A stretch of DNA of 64,000 nt from Epichloe hybrida (GCA_019022495.1 JAFEKR010000028.1:802726-866725), one strand, 5' to 3'. Positions 32,616 through 43,923 are shown, numbered from the stretch's first letter. Notes: generated by a model not told the origin, from the sequence alone. A program made the numbers and translations.

Positions 32616-34535
32616 ATGGATTCTGCATCACCGGAAATGTTGGCCAAGCTAACGATATACAACATTCCCCCTGCTCCTCCCAACTTTGACCAAGTCGGCA
32701 GGTTCTTCATCGCATTCGGGTCAACATGGACGTTGCTCGTCTTCTCGGGCATGATTTTCTGCGCCCTCAACCACAAGAACCCCCTCATCAAGATCCGTTG
32801 CATCCCGCTCTCTTTCGGCGCCATTCTCATGCTTCACTCATACTGGATCCTGGCACAGATTACCTACTCGGTCGGAAGAACCATGCCGGTAGTGCTGGCT
32901 TACGATATCCAGTACTTCTTCATGGGCATTTACTACCCGCTGGGCATGGCTCTGTTCCACGCCTCGAACCTCCGTTTCCTCCACGTGGCCAAGCTGCAGA
33001 AGCAATTCACCAATCCCGAACCTCGCGTCCGAGATGGGTGCAATGGTTCCAAGTCTTCCATCCTCTGCCGCATCAGGAATCTGCCCTACACTGTGCGCAT
33101 CATGCTGTTTATCGGCATCGGCATGATCTTCCAGGTTTGTCGGATCCCTGCCACTTCGATTGGACGAGAGGCCCCAACTGGCTGGCTGACATTTGTTGCG
33201 CAGATTCTCCTTACAGTTGCCATGTGGTTTGCTTGCAAAAAGTACCATCCCACCTTTGGACTCCCGGGGACCGAGATCAAGGGAGCTTCCTTGCCAGAGC
33301 AACTGGTTGATTTGGGTCGCGGCTGGGAATGGTGGCCTTCGCTGGTTTGGCAATTCGTTTGGACTTGGATGGTGAGTTAGTTGCCTGATAAAGGCAAGGG
33401 AAACGTTGTACATTTCCTCCGTAACTGACTTTGTCTAGGTCGCCCTTTATCTGGTCTGGCGCTCATGGGGGATCAGAGACACCATGGGATGGCGCACACA
33501 GACCATTGGGTGCTGCTTGGCCAGTCTTCACGCCATTCCGATGTTCCTCATTGCGTCGTACGTCCCTGCCTTTGAAAAGATTAACGCTTACTATACTCCC
33601 AGTCAATGGTAAGTCTGCCCTCTTCTCCCCCCCCCTCTCTCGGGTGCAAGAGTCACTGACCATGGACTAGGATTCACTTATCCATCATAGTCTTCGAAAT
33701 CCTCACCGTCTTCGTCCCCGCTTACCTAGTCATACGATCCTGGGCTTCCGTCCGCAGAGTCAACGACTTGAACAGTAAATGGGAAACCGCCTCGATCCAG
33801 AGCTCCATCGGGTCATCAACCCTGGACTGGAAGAGCTCATCAAACAGCCTGTCCGAGAAGAACAAGGTCGACTACTTTGACGACGAGCTCGGCGACCGAC
33901 TCCTGACCATGACGGCCCTGGACTATGTGCTCAAGGACAACCCTAGTCCGCTGCAGGAATTCTCCGCCATCCACGACTTCTCCGGCGAGAACATTGCGTT
34001 CCTCACCCGGGTTGCCAAGTTCAAGAAGTCGTGGCCCGTCCTGCCAGAGGGAGGACAGAGACTGGATGTGTACAACGAGGCGCTCTCCATCTACACCGAC
34101 TTCATCAGCACCCGAGATGCCGAGTTCCCGCTGAACCTGTCCTCTCGAGAGCTCAAGAGTCTCGAGGCCGTCTTCGAGAAAGCCGCGCGCATCTTGATCG
34201 GTGAATCTCGCTCGAACCCGGCGGCTCCCTTTGATATCGAGGCGCCAATGTGCGACCAGCTCCGCAACACGTCCGACCCTGACATCAGCTCCCTTGCCAA
34301 GTACCATGGTCATGTGCCTGAAAAGTTCGGCATCGACGTCTTCGACGACATCCAGAGCCACGTCAAGTATCTGGTTCTCACCAACACATGGCCCAAGTTT
34401 GTCAGTGAGATGCAGTCACGGAGGCGGTCCAGCGAGACGACCGGACGCAGTGTTGCGACTGCCTCGTCGCAAGCGACCATTGGGAGCCGACTCTCGAGAC
34501 GTCTGGCCAAAATGATGCGCGACCTGGGCTTGTAG
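32616..34535 (+). CDS. Seven-helix membrane protein with cytoplasmic RGS domain
   Basis: Three exons (32616-33371, 33439-33608, 33671-34535) give about 596 aa. Seven or eight hydrophobic helices fill residues ~20-335: a FFIAFGSTWTLLVFSG helix, a SFGAILMLHSYWILAQ helix, YFFMGIYYPLGMALF, VRIMLFIGIGMIFQV, FVAQILLTVAMWFA, WWPSLVWQFVWTWMVALYL, CCLASLHAIPMFLIASY, and LSIIVFEILTVFVPAYL just before the tail. The tail holds an RGS-like domain at about residues 385-520 (LQEFSAIHDFSGENIAFLTR, later LDVYNEALSIYTDFI). RGS domains accelerate GTP hydrolysis on G-alpha subunits, and fungal proteins joining 7TM and RGS (GprK/RGS7 type) act in G-protein signalling at the membrane. That assignment is by architecture. 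The C-terminus is Ser/Arg-rich (RRRSSETTGR), a possible phosphorylation region. The ATG is the first in a CCACCATGG context. Confidence 0.87.
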
Positions 34536-36164
34536 ACTGCCACGGGCAAAAGGAGGGGGTAAAAGACAACAATTCTAGACTCACTTGTAATAGGGTCTCT
34601 TGTGGCCACCCTTGTTTCTTCTTGTAAATGATTTTCATGTACACCCGGCTTGTTGAGCCCCCTACTATCAACCCTTCTCTTTTGTGCAATATACCTGGCT
34701 CTCCATTACCGTGAAGAGTAAAAAAGCAAGTCTCACAATGAATAAAAAAACTAATTTAGCAAACCCCCGAGTCCTCACAGTGCACGAGCATCGAAGGCAG
34801 AGATGAACTTTACAGATTTCAGGCGGGACCCCCAAATCAAACTAGCCGCCCCCCCCTCCCCGTGTGAATGTTCGACGTCTTGGCAAGCGGGCTACCGTAA
34901 TCATACCCGAATAAATGCCCGATAACAATGGATCCGTCCGGACCCAGCCGGGTTAGACGGCACCGGTTCCGTCAGAGACCCGATCCCGGAGTTTTCCAAA
35001 CTCGGCTCACGGCTGCCGGCACCGCTGTACATGTAGAAACATTCAGCAGAAGAGTCAAGATGAACAAGTCATCCAAAGACTGTAGCACGGAGAGTGATTG
35101 GATCCGGGACATGTTCAATGTTCAGCTGTAAAGAATTTCCATGAATCACCTTCTGTTTCCGCCGTATCCCGTTGATCAGCCCTCATTAACCCCCCCCCCC
35201 CCCCACGTTGCGAACAGAGACCCCGGTATCACCATGTTACGACTTCCCACCGGTACGGTACCGGCATCGTACCTGGCGTGTGCCCCTGGAGGAGCCGCGC
35301 CTACATGTTTTCCGAGGAAGCGGCTTTGAAATTCTGCGCGAGGCCAATCAGGAGGTCAGGGCATGTTGACAAGCGGTCCGAGGTGCGTTCTCTCCGTGCC
35401 ATGCTGGTGATACATGCCTGTCGCCGAGCGACGTGTTGGTGCGGGAACCGGGAGTAGATGGCTCGGGGAAGGCTCCCGAGGGCACGGCGAAACGGCACGG
35501 CGTAGATGAGTCGGGGGAAGGGAGTCCGCGCCCGGGGCTCGATGAGGGCCTGGGCTGGCTGGGAATGTGGGATACGTGGTTTTGTAAAGTGCTGGGCTGA
35601 CTGGAATCATGAAATACGCAGGTTTCTAATGTCCTAGGCTGACTAGTTTTATAAACCACGTGTTTTCCTAAAGTCCCAGGCCAACGAATTACGAAACAAG
35701 TCTTTCCCCTGGGCAACTTTGGTCCATCTGTTAATATGGTGACTGCTTCTTCCTCATCTCCTGGCCTACGAGAACAAGGGGTAGTAAAACCCTGGGGAAG
35801 GGACTTGAACGCTTACACAGCAGGTGTCAGGTTTCATGTTGTTGCGGTTACATATTCTCCCATCTCAATCTTCTCCCAGTCAAGCAGAACGGCGAGTTGC
35901 CTAGAACGCCTGCATCCCATGGCTTCGATCTGCACCTCCCGCGGTAAGAAACAATCATAGTGTTGTACAGCAAGTTGGCCGCAAATGATGTCGTTCAAAA
36001 CAGCCCCCAGCCACCCACATTCGCCGACGCCCGTTTATTTCCTCGTAACACCAAGTTGCCGAGCCCATCGTGTTGTAAATCAAACCATCATGTGAAGAAG
36101 GGAAAACAAAAAGAAGAAACCCCCCCCCCCTTCCCATCTATTTCGTCCCCCCTCGGTCTAATTC
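34536..36164. other. Intergenic region, no supported gene
   Basis: It separates the 3' ends of the RGS gene (+) and the chromodomain gene (-). Imperfect ~35-39 bp repeats occur at about 35560-35700, each including AGGCTGACT- or GGGCTGACT-like cores and ending in an alternating TTTATAAACC-like segment. Homopolymer runs (C14 near 35190, C12 near 36120) are present. Confidence 0.45.
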
Positions 36165-37037
36165 TCACCGGCGTCTTCGTCGCTGTCTCGGCTTCGCGCT
36201 CTTGACCGATTCCCAGTACTGAGCCACCACCTCTGGCGCAGTCTCCTCGACTGCAGCGCGCGACACCCACGTCGCTTCCTTGGGACCGTAGCCCACCCAC
36301 TCGACGAGCAGCTTCTTGCGGTCCTTGCTGTGTCTGCGAATGGCGTGTATGTCAAACAGATCCGGGTCGTCCGGGTTCGTGGGACGTCCGCCCTGGCTCT
36401 CCCAGTACTCCAGCAAGGCATCTGGGGCATCTTGGTGCAGCACGGCTTCCTGCTCCCACGTCGCATCGCCATCTTTCCACTCGACCTGGATCTCGATAGA
36501 GTTCCCCGCCCATCGGTGCTGGGCTAATTTTTCAAACGCGTACTCTGTTTCTTCTTCAGTCTCGGTCTCATTCGGCGCATCTCTGGGAGAGCCATCCACG
36601 ACAGCGGCGGCTGCTTCCCCGGCAGAGTCTTGCGGAACAGCAGCACCCTCGTCAGACGCCGCCAAGTTGGCAGGCGACCCTGACTCGGCAGGTGATGATG
36701 TCGTCTCTGTTGTGGGCTGAGAGGCGCTTGGCGGTGGTGATTCGTCGTTGAGTATGTCTTGCTGTTCCACGGCGCAAAAAGAAAAAAAGAAAAAAAGGCA
36801 GTTGTTAGCAATGAGCATATCAACTTACACGCGCCTTGCGCGCCTCTTGTTGGCTCACGAGTCACGAATCGGGGAACCAACAAATTTCACACATCTTCTC
36901 CTCTTGATTCCCGGGAGCGATTTTCTCTTCAACTTGTTGGCGGACGTGGCAGGATCCGGCCCCAACGGCGACGACGCAACGCTGCCGTCAATCGCGGCCT
37001 TGCGGGGAGAGAAGATTGAGGCGAGAATCGAACTCAT
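36165..37037 (-). CDS. Small protein with two chromodomains
   Basis: Two exons (37037-36891, 36761-36165) join in phase to about 247 aa. Exon 1 encodes a basic N-terminus (NKLKRKSLPGIKRRR). A Ser/Glu/Ala-rich acidic linker follows, then two chromodomain-like modules: YAFEKLAQHRW through IEIQVEWKDGDATWEQEAVL (~130-180) and FDIHAIRRHSKDRKKLLVEW with VGYGPKEATWV (~190-240). Each has the aromatic and W-x-x-x-x-TWE/V pattern that forms the methyl-lysine cage; the first has a shorter strand region and may be divergent. The end is very basic (KPRQRRRRR), suggesting nuclear or chromatin binding. Unlike HP1 there is no obvious chromoshadow fold in the second module, though it could be one. The donor of the single intron is GTGAAA, less standard, so the exon 1 junction is the weakest point. 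A chromatin reader role is inferred. Confidence 0.78.
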
Positions 37038-37615
37038 GACGGCGATTCGATGAAAGAAAGAAAAAAAAAAAAACAAATATCAGTATCGGCCCAGCGGCCC
37101 CTCGTTCTTTTTTTTCTTTTTTTTTTGGGTTCCCTTTTTGATGGCCTGCCTCTCGGGAGACGGATCGCGCGATAAGCTTTTAGCTGATGCACTGGTCGTT
37201 TCGGGACAGCGATCCAGTAACCCCAACCCATGCGACAAAGAAGTCTGTTCTGGTCTGGTCTGGTTTCTGGTCACCAAAAAAAAAAAGTAAAAAAAAAAAA
37301 AAACGTCTGGTACAAAAAAATCACTCGCAGAGTGTTTTACATCATTCATTCCCCCTGATGACGGCCCTAAAAAAGCCGCCGCACGTGACTGGATGGGCCC
37401 TCCGACATCCGCCCACCGCCAACCGCCCACCGCATCGCCGGCCTCCCACCACCGCAACGGACCCACTAGCCAGTGCTGGCTGCGCCCGTACCCGCCACTA
37501 GTGTAAGCGGGACCCGGCCCAGGCCCCCCTTCCTACTTCCTGCATACTTCCTAGCGCCATCAAGGTTACTTCACGTTCCCTCCATCCTGATTCGCGAAAA
37601 CTTTCGTTCTAAGCC
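37038..37615. other. Upstream region of the chromodomain gene
   Basis: A/T homopolymers are dense here (A13 near 37060, T-runs 37109-37125, A-runs 37276-37303). No gene is supported. The chromodomain gene's promoter lies here because it is transcribed leftwards. Confidence 0.5.
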
Positions 37616-37620
37616 AAAAA
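37616..37620 (-). terminator. RNA polymerase III terminator of tRNA-Pro
   Basis: Five T residues on the minus strand begin four bases after the discriminator base of the tRNA gene, the standard Pol III termination signal. Confidence 0.8.
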
Positions 37621-37623
37621 GAG

Positions 37624-37714
37624 GGGCTTCGCCGGGGATCGAACCCGGGACCTCTCGCAAGCGGTGCTTCGGGTGTTACCCTAAGCGAGAATTATACCAC
37701 TAAACCACGAAGCC
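37624..37714 (-). tRNA. tRNA-Pro (anticodon AGG) with a 19-nt intron
   Basis: The minus strand folds as a full cloverleaf: acceptor stem GGCTTCG/CGAAGCC (7 bp, perfect), D-arm GTTTAGTGGTATAAT, anticodon stem CTCGC/GCGAG with loop TTAGGG-T, and T-arm CCGGG-TTCGATC-CCCGG. The anticodon is AGG (read as inosine-GG after deamination), which decodes CCN proline codons. The loop is split after position 37 by a 19-nt intron (37660-37678), the canonical place for nuclear tRNA introns. The internal B box GGTTCGATCC lies at 37645-37636. The discriminator is C. The mature length without CCA is about 72 nt. Confidence 0.96.
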
Positions 37715-38516
37715 ACGTGACACAGTCGTCCGATTGATGTTGGCGACCGAGGTATTTGGTCCTTAGAAGCTGCTGACATGTTAGCCGACGAGCAAGATTG
37801 CTTCCCGTTTGCTGCCACGGCCTCGCATTTTCTTTCGGGCTCGAAACCACGGCTAACACATATACCTTGAAAGTAATAGTAAAGGCATGATGCCAAGGCT
37901 CGTCTACGACGCTCGTGTTGACCTCGAGCCGTTGTTACACGCAATTGAACATTGTTTTGCTGGAACTTTGCACAGAAGTGGTCTTGATGATATTTGCGCA
38001 ACTAACAAATGAGCAGGCGGCAAACTTCATGCCCTATTGCCGTTCCCAGCACTTCAAGATGACTCGATCTGATGGGTGCCAAAGGTCTGGGAAATGACCT
38101 TGACTGGAACATGATTCAACGGTACAACCCTCAGCGCCCTCGAATGGCCGGCGCCTTGTCATGATCTCGTGGAAAGCCCGAGCCTCTGCTGAAGCGGATG
38201 TGACATCGGGAAGCCAATGACTTGCCCCGTATACAGTCAAATATGGTGCACCCTTGATCGATGAGCCTACAAAATCTCCGAGCTTGGCGTTGATCGTCAA
38301 GGTATATAGTTGCACTAGATATCGCCGCGCTGTACCGTTTTGGAGCAGCTTTTCCGGCCCAGAAAATCCGGGCGAGTACAGGAACATCATTGCTTCGCAT
38401 AGTATTGTCTGATGGAGCCATTCTTTGGAAACTGGAAGCACACTCTGACCATCCGGGACCCCATAGAACGCCCTCGCCGTCATCAGACATCGGGCGCTCA
38501 CGTGCAATCTCCATTG

Positions 38517-38603
38517 TTCGTGAATGAGCTTCGTTTGACAGGTAGTGTGTGCATCGCTTTTTCGTGAATGAGCTTCGTTTGACAGGTAGTGTGTGCATCG
38601 CTT
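38517..38603. repeat. 44-bp tandem duplication
   Basis: A 44-bp unit beginning TTCGTGAATGAGCTTCG is repeated twice head to tail, with the second copy nearly complete and almost identical, indicating a recent duplication. Confidence 0.9.
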
Positions 38604-40735
38604 CAGAGATAAAAAGGGCAGTCGGTACATCAATGGATGGCGATATTAGTCATCGAGGGAAAGGGATCAGTCGATCTATAAAGGGGATCACTTAGGGTCA
38701 TGATCTCAGAGTATCATCGTCGGTTATTGTTTTGCGTTGTCTCTAGCCCAGCGTTTCTGTGGCCTGTTTATGTGTATATCTTGCAACAGGTTTTAATAAA
38801 ATCAAATACCCCCTCTCTTAATTGATTATTCAGTTCTGGTCCGACCGTTCAATTGACCCTACTCATCCCCACGGATCAGCTACAAATTCAGTATCAAAAG
38901 GGTCCCCATTAACGGCTCTTTCCCCCCCAGAGTATATCACGCAGGGTTTTTGCAGAAGCAGTGGTGTACTTAGACACCGCCACGTTTGATCGAACCTTGG
39001 GTCAAGATGCCTTCCAACCACCGCTGCACTGGGCATACCTGGAGGCAAAGTAGGTGCTATTGACCAAAGGCCTGGGACGTCCGCGAACAGGAGACTGGGA
39101 AGAAAGTAGGTGCAACACGCCATGGTCCGTTGCCCTAATATCCATCCTCAAGGGACTGCTCAACGTATCGGGGTCAATAGTCTGGCATAGTGCCAACTCG
39201 TTCATGTTGAATAGTAGTCCTACACGTCGCCCGTTTGCTGTTCAGAAAAGCGAAGCCGAGTGTAGTTACTTCGGAGGTACACGTAGTTTTCGACATGTGC
39301 AGCCGGTGGGTTTTCGTGGTCTCGAAGAAAGTGGACAATGAATAGTATCACATGCTGCCTCTTTTTCATTTGGTCAGGCCATCATATTCGACAACCGCGA
39401 AAGTTCGTGGGGACTTTTACTTACCCAAGAGGCATGGAGCAGCCCGAAGGGAGTCACGGTTCTTTGCCAAGAGCCTCCTATATAGCAAGCTGTGTCTTTT
39501 TGCTTCGCGGATCTCGAAGCCATACGAGCATCGATCTGGTACGTGGAAAAGTCCATTGCCGGGGGTGGCTGATTTTTAGAAAGGCAGAGATGGGCAATAC
39601 GGACTAGATTACAAAGCATAAGCAGATGTGACATCGAAAACAACTTTGAGGCATCCTGCGACATTTTAAGGCATTCAGCTACAATGTACTTTGCCATGCC
39701 CCTGCAACTAGACGGGGTCAGCTCCTCCGTAGTCGCATCCACACTCGTTCGCGACCAGGAGAAAGACTTCTTCGGGGGGGGGGGGACTCCTGTTGGTGGC
39801 ATTTGTAGATGTCTTGGTTGCCTACGGAGTAGATGGCCCGGTCCACGGAGTACTCCGTAGTTGCTTTCAGAAATCTGATCATCCCAGTGATACTTGGACA
39901 TGGGTTGCTCCGTCCGGGGAACTTCCGCCCAGACTTCTCCAGCTGGTGGCTTATCATGATTGCCGTGTTTCTGATTTCATATATTCATAAAACGGTGAAA
40001 CTGCCGCAGCCTGATTCCACATCTCTGCACCAAGGGCTGACCACTCTTTTTTATGCAACAATGGACGTCTGCGCGTCTTCTCCATCATCTGCAGGCCAAG
40101 ACCCAAAAACTGGTCTACGACGCTCCCGTGGCCACGGTGTGTCCCCCATTACTCGAACTCTTTCAGATGCTTTGAAAAGACTCTACTCCGTACTAGGACT
40201 TGGAATTTGTTGCAGGAGCGCTAAATTGTCTCAAACGAGTTAGCATGTGTTAGCTTCATCAACACTCGAGGCGTCCGTGATGCCGATACGCAAGTGCTGT
40301 GGTTTTGCTTGGAGTACCTGGCCGTCAATACGGCAGCCTACCACACCACCGCACCCACAACCTCGCGGATTTATCGACTTCGGTCGGAAAAAAATCAAGC
40401 TACGAGCGCACAACATAACAACAGCATCACTTCGAGTACCCTGTCAATTAATTTGCATCGGGACACGATGATGCTATAAGCACGAGTGACGCGAGGTGAC
40501 GCGAGCGGTCCCAGGACAACTTATATTGGCAACGACGGTCATATAGATGAGTTGAAGCGCGCCATCGAGACGACAGCGACTCGGGAGATTCCGATACGAC
40601 TTCTATTGATAACCAAGATGGTACGGATGAGGCTGAAGCACGCCGCCGAGAACACAGTGATGAATGGAGTCTTGAAAGAGAGCCATCGTGTGGTCGGCCA
40701 CTGTACCTTGCATTGTGTAATCTGAACACGCAAGC

Positions 40736-41110
40736 TTGGAAAAATCAAGAGTGCACAGCCTCGATGAGGACAATGCTATTGTTATTTACCAACACATAGG
40801 CAGCTACTGTCGTCTGGCAGACGTTGGCGGCAGCAACGGTGCTGGGTCGTCTGGAAACCCCATCGTTATGGATTGGCTGATTCAACTTGTCGCTGATAAT
40901 CTCCCGTCGTTGCAAAAAACGTTCCACCACAGTTAAATGGCCACGTCAGAGACCTGCGAGCCAGGATTATTCATGTCATGGAGCCCTCGGCAATGTCCAT
41001 GGTTGTCCAGGTTGACCTGGAACAGGAAGAGCAGACTGTCCCTATCCGCAACCCCAAAGTTATTCCTCCATCGATCCTGTGTGCCTTTCCTCTTTTGACA
41101 GCACCTTGGA
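40736..41110 (+). pseudogene. Probable O-methyltransferase relic
   Basis: In one frame CRLADVGGSNGAGSSG resembles SAM-binding motif I of plant and fungal COMT-type O-methyltransferases (VDVGGSxG), followed by a helix-like segment and VADNLPSLQ, comparable to the family's VQDLPxV segment. That frame stops at 40934-40936. A frame offset by one continues NGHVRDLRARIIHVMEPSAM, comparable to the loop before the family's xFMxHDFF motif, then stops at about 41118. No intron resolves the break and no N-terminal dimerisation domain is found. The similarity is by eye; the catalytic His/Glu region is not visible. If correct, this is a frameshifted fragment of a secondary-metabolism-type enzyme. Confidence 0.35.
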
Positions 41111-42014
41111 ACTGCTAGGACTCTTCTACCGGTATACTCGGTCGAATCTTCCATCTTCCTTGAACGGAAGCGTCTCATTTGCATACGCACCTCCACCGTC
41201 GTCCATCTCGGTAACATTGATCTGTAAGACCTCCGGGTTATCAGCATCAGCTAGAACGAGATGGTCAAATGTAACACCAAAATAGTCAATCTGGCTGTTC
41301 ATTGAATTAGTCTTGAAAGATGACCCGGTATGATGGCAAGTGGAATAGACGAGGTTCAGAGCAGTCCCCCCTGATTGTAAATGCAAGGCGGTATGTATAG
41401 TTCGAGAGCCTTGATCCCTCGGGGAGCGCGGGTCTCTGCGCTGTTGGGGGCGCGGATGTTGAGGTTATCGCAGCCTCACCTCGTCATCCCCTCTTCGTTT
41501 GTTGATGCAGATTCACGCATCGCGCTTGTTGTCGTGACCATCGTAGGCTTCATTTAGAGACCTAGATTCATTTATTGATAGATTTGAAGCTTTCAATAAG
41601 CTTCCTTTTTCCCTCTGTTAGATTCCGAAATCCTAGATAGTAAATCCATCGTCTTCTCAGCGACTTACACCCGGGGATTGCTCAAGACGTGGCGCGGACG
41701 CGCAGCTAGATCAGACAAGAGACACGATGCCGAGCCCGAGTCCCTCGTCTCATGTAGCCGCGTTAGCATCCACCCTGTGGTGACATCACTGAGCGCGGCA
41801 CCAGACCCGGAGACGGCGGGGTCGAGTTTATTGCCGAGGCCTTATAGCCGTCGGCTTCGAATCTAATGCTTGCGACCTAACAGTCGGCCCAGGAACCCTT
41901 TTGTGCCCGTCAAGCCTTCCTTGTGACGGGCAATCGCTGATGTGGCCTCGAAATCGCCGCAGCAGCGCTATATGTGATTTCCTCGTGGGCCATCAAAACA
42001 ACAACGCCAGCATC

Positions 42015-43402
42015 ATGTTGCGCGTCGCATTCCGCATGCGCGGCATCCGCCAGTCTCCTCCGCCTCACCGAGCGTTCTCGACATCAAGCAGGCGCATGGC
42101 GGATTACGACTGCACGATAGACAATTTGAGGCACATCGACGAGAACACACGCATAATATACCAGGGTGAGTGGCCGCGGGACTACTTGGGGCGCAGCTGA
42201 GAAGCTGATTGTGATGACTACGGCAGGATTCACGGGCCAGGCAGTACGGCGACACCTTTTGCGCGCGTTACTCTTTCTTGACAGCCTCACGAATGCTGAC
42301 ATCAAGGACGACTAGGCGACTTCAAATGCTAAAGATACCATAGAGTACGGCACCAAGGTTGTGGGCGGCGTCTCGCCCGGAAAGGGCGGCCAAGTACATC
42401 TTGATCTGCCCGTGTTTGGGACCGTGAGAGAAGTACGTTCAGCAGACACAAATTTCCCTTCGGTGGTCGGGCTATTGGAGCAGAAAAAACGGAACAGGAT
42501 CGGGCAACGCAGAGAGACCAGGACGGGGGCGACATCATTGACAGTCCAGAACAGGCAATGGCACAGGCCAAGCCACATGTGAGCGCCGTCTTTGTGCCCG
42601 CCCAATTCGCCGCCAAGGCCATCATTGAAGCCATCGAGGCAGAGGTGCCCGTCGTCGTCTCCGTGGCCGAGCACATTCCCGTCCACGATCTGCTCCGTGT
42701 GCAGGAGGTGCTGCGGACGCAGGGCAGGTCTCGGCTCGTGGGACCGAATTGTCCGGGCATCATTGCGCCAGACCAATGTCGTGTGGGAATCATGCCGTTC
42801 CGCCAGTATCAAAGGGGTTGCGTGGGCATCGTGTCCAAGTCGGGAACGCTTAGCTACGAGTCGGTAGGGTCAACGAGCGCGGCTGGGCTGGGACAGAGCT
42901 TTGTGATTTCTGTGGGAGGCGATTCCATGCCTGGTACGTCACGGAACACCAGCATTTTATACATCGGGGGACGTCCACCCAAGACCAAAAGGAAAAAAAA
43001 GAGGGAGACGAGAAAAGGGGGGTGATGTTCCTTTTGGTCCATACAGCGAGCTGACTCATCATTTCAGGCACAACGATAGTCGACTCCCTCAAGGTCTTCT
43101 TCGGCCACGAGGAAACAAAAGGCATCGTCGTGATTGGGGAGATTGGCGGTGAGCAGGAACTACGAGCAGCGGAGATGATCAAGGAGTACCGGAGATCAAC
43201 ACGGCATCCGAAACCGGTTGTGGCCATGGTTGCAGGGCAGACGGCCCCGCGCGGCAAGACCATGGGGCATGCAGGCGCGATACTGACGGCGAGAGATGTC
43301 ACGGCTGCTGAGAAGGCGAAGGCCTTGGAGGATGCTGGCGCGGTAATCGTTCCTGACCCGGGCGTGATAGGGGCCACGATGAAGAAGTTGTTGGGACGGT
43401 AG
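42015..43402 (+). CDS. Succinyl-CoA ligase alpha subunit, mitochondrial type
   Basis: Five exons (42015-42165, 42227-42243, 42316-42432, 42555-42933, 43068-43402) give about 332 aa. Exon 2 is only 17 nt and encodes the core of the CoA-binding GFTG motif; with it the protein reads [20 protein letters not shown], as the family requires. The enzyme converts succinyl-CoA + Pi + NDP to succinate + CoA + NTP with a beta subunit in the TCA cycle. Seen: an Arg/Ser-rich start ([22 protein letters not shown]) that looks like a mitochondrial presequence, [38 protein letters not shown], and MGHAGAI with the phosphohistidine (about residue 288). No beta subunit is nearby. Residues between motifs are fairly divergent, so a paralogue with altered regulation is possible. 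MITE copy 2 starts 30 bp after the stop codon. Confidence 0.9.
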
Positions 43403-43432
43403 GGCTGAGCCATGTTGGCGCCGTAATAAATA

Positions 43433-43723
43433 CAGTACACCCCCTGAATTATCTTACAAATCTGCACGCCCCAGTTATTCGTCCCTCTCTAGCAGCTGTG
43501 ATTAGCTGTAAGTGCAATAAACCCTGTATTATTTTAGAGAACTACAAGGAAAATATATAGGGTATATAGCGCTACGAAAAAGTACATCTATCTCTATACA
43601 GGTTATTATTCCGGATCCGTACTACGATGTACTAGCCCCTGTCTTCTTCATCTCCTAGCTGATATCTGATTGGCTTAATCACCCCTGTTGTGTAGATTTG
43701 TAAAATAATTCAGGGGTGTTTTG
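43433..43723. mobile_element. MITE copy 2, 291 bp, in the 3' flank of the SCS-alpha gene
   Basis: The ends are inverted: the left begins CAGTACACCCCCTGAA with TTATCTTACAAATCTGCAC after it; the right, read in reverse, begins CAAAACACCCCTGAA followed by TTATTTTACAAATCTACAC. Both sides are flanked by TA (43431-43432 and 43724-43725), consistent with a Tc1/mariner-type target duplication. No coding capacity. The termini share the CAGTNCACCCCC...TTTTACA layout with the element at 25597-25815. Its position means the 3' UTR or polyadenylation region of the SCS-alpha transcript may run through it. Confidence 0.85.
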
Positions 43724-43923
43724 TACATGTACACCGTTTGTTGAATGCGCATCCCGCGTTATCATTCTGTGGATCCGGATCAACGGTCCACCTGCCTAAT
43801 TGTGCGGCTTGCGTTTATTGATTATTGTCATTGAAATAAATCGTATCTCTTATGGTTCTGTCAGTAGCTATATACTAGGGAATAATACATGTAGTGCGAG
43901 GACTCCCCCATCTCCAACTCATC

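Larger units (their letters stand above)
37715..42014. other. Gene-poor region with relics
   Basis: About 4.3 kb without an intact recognisable gene. Many medium open frames exist on both strands, but none shows a known domain, apart from a probable O-methyltransferase relic at 40736-41110. A minus-strand frame at 38034-38633 spans about 200 codons, but its first part is produced by a 44-bp tandem duplication and the rest is not recognisable. Palindromic TACGGAGTA motifs occur at 39823, 39845 and 40183. The composition is not RIP-like. The region may be an old, decayed gene neighbourhood. Confidence 0.45.

Noticed and set aside
38034..38633. 200-codon minus-strand gene
   Set aside because: The start is created by the 44-bp duplication and the remaining sequence shows no known motif; reported only as part of a gene-poor region.
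42312..42812. Minus-strand open frame of 166 codons opposite SCS-alpha
   Set aside because: Shadow of conserved exons of the ligase; spans its introns as well.
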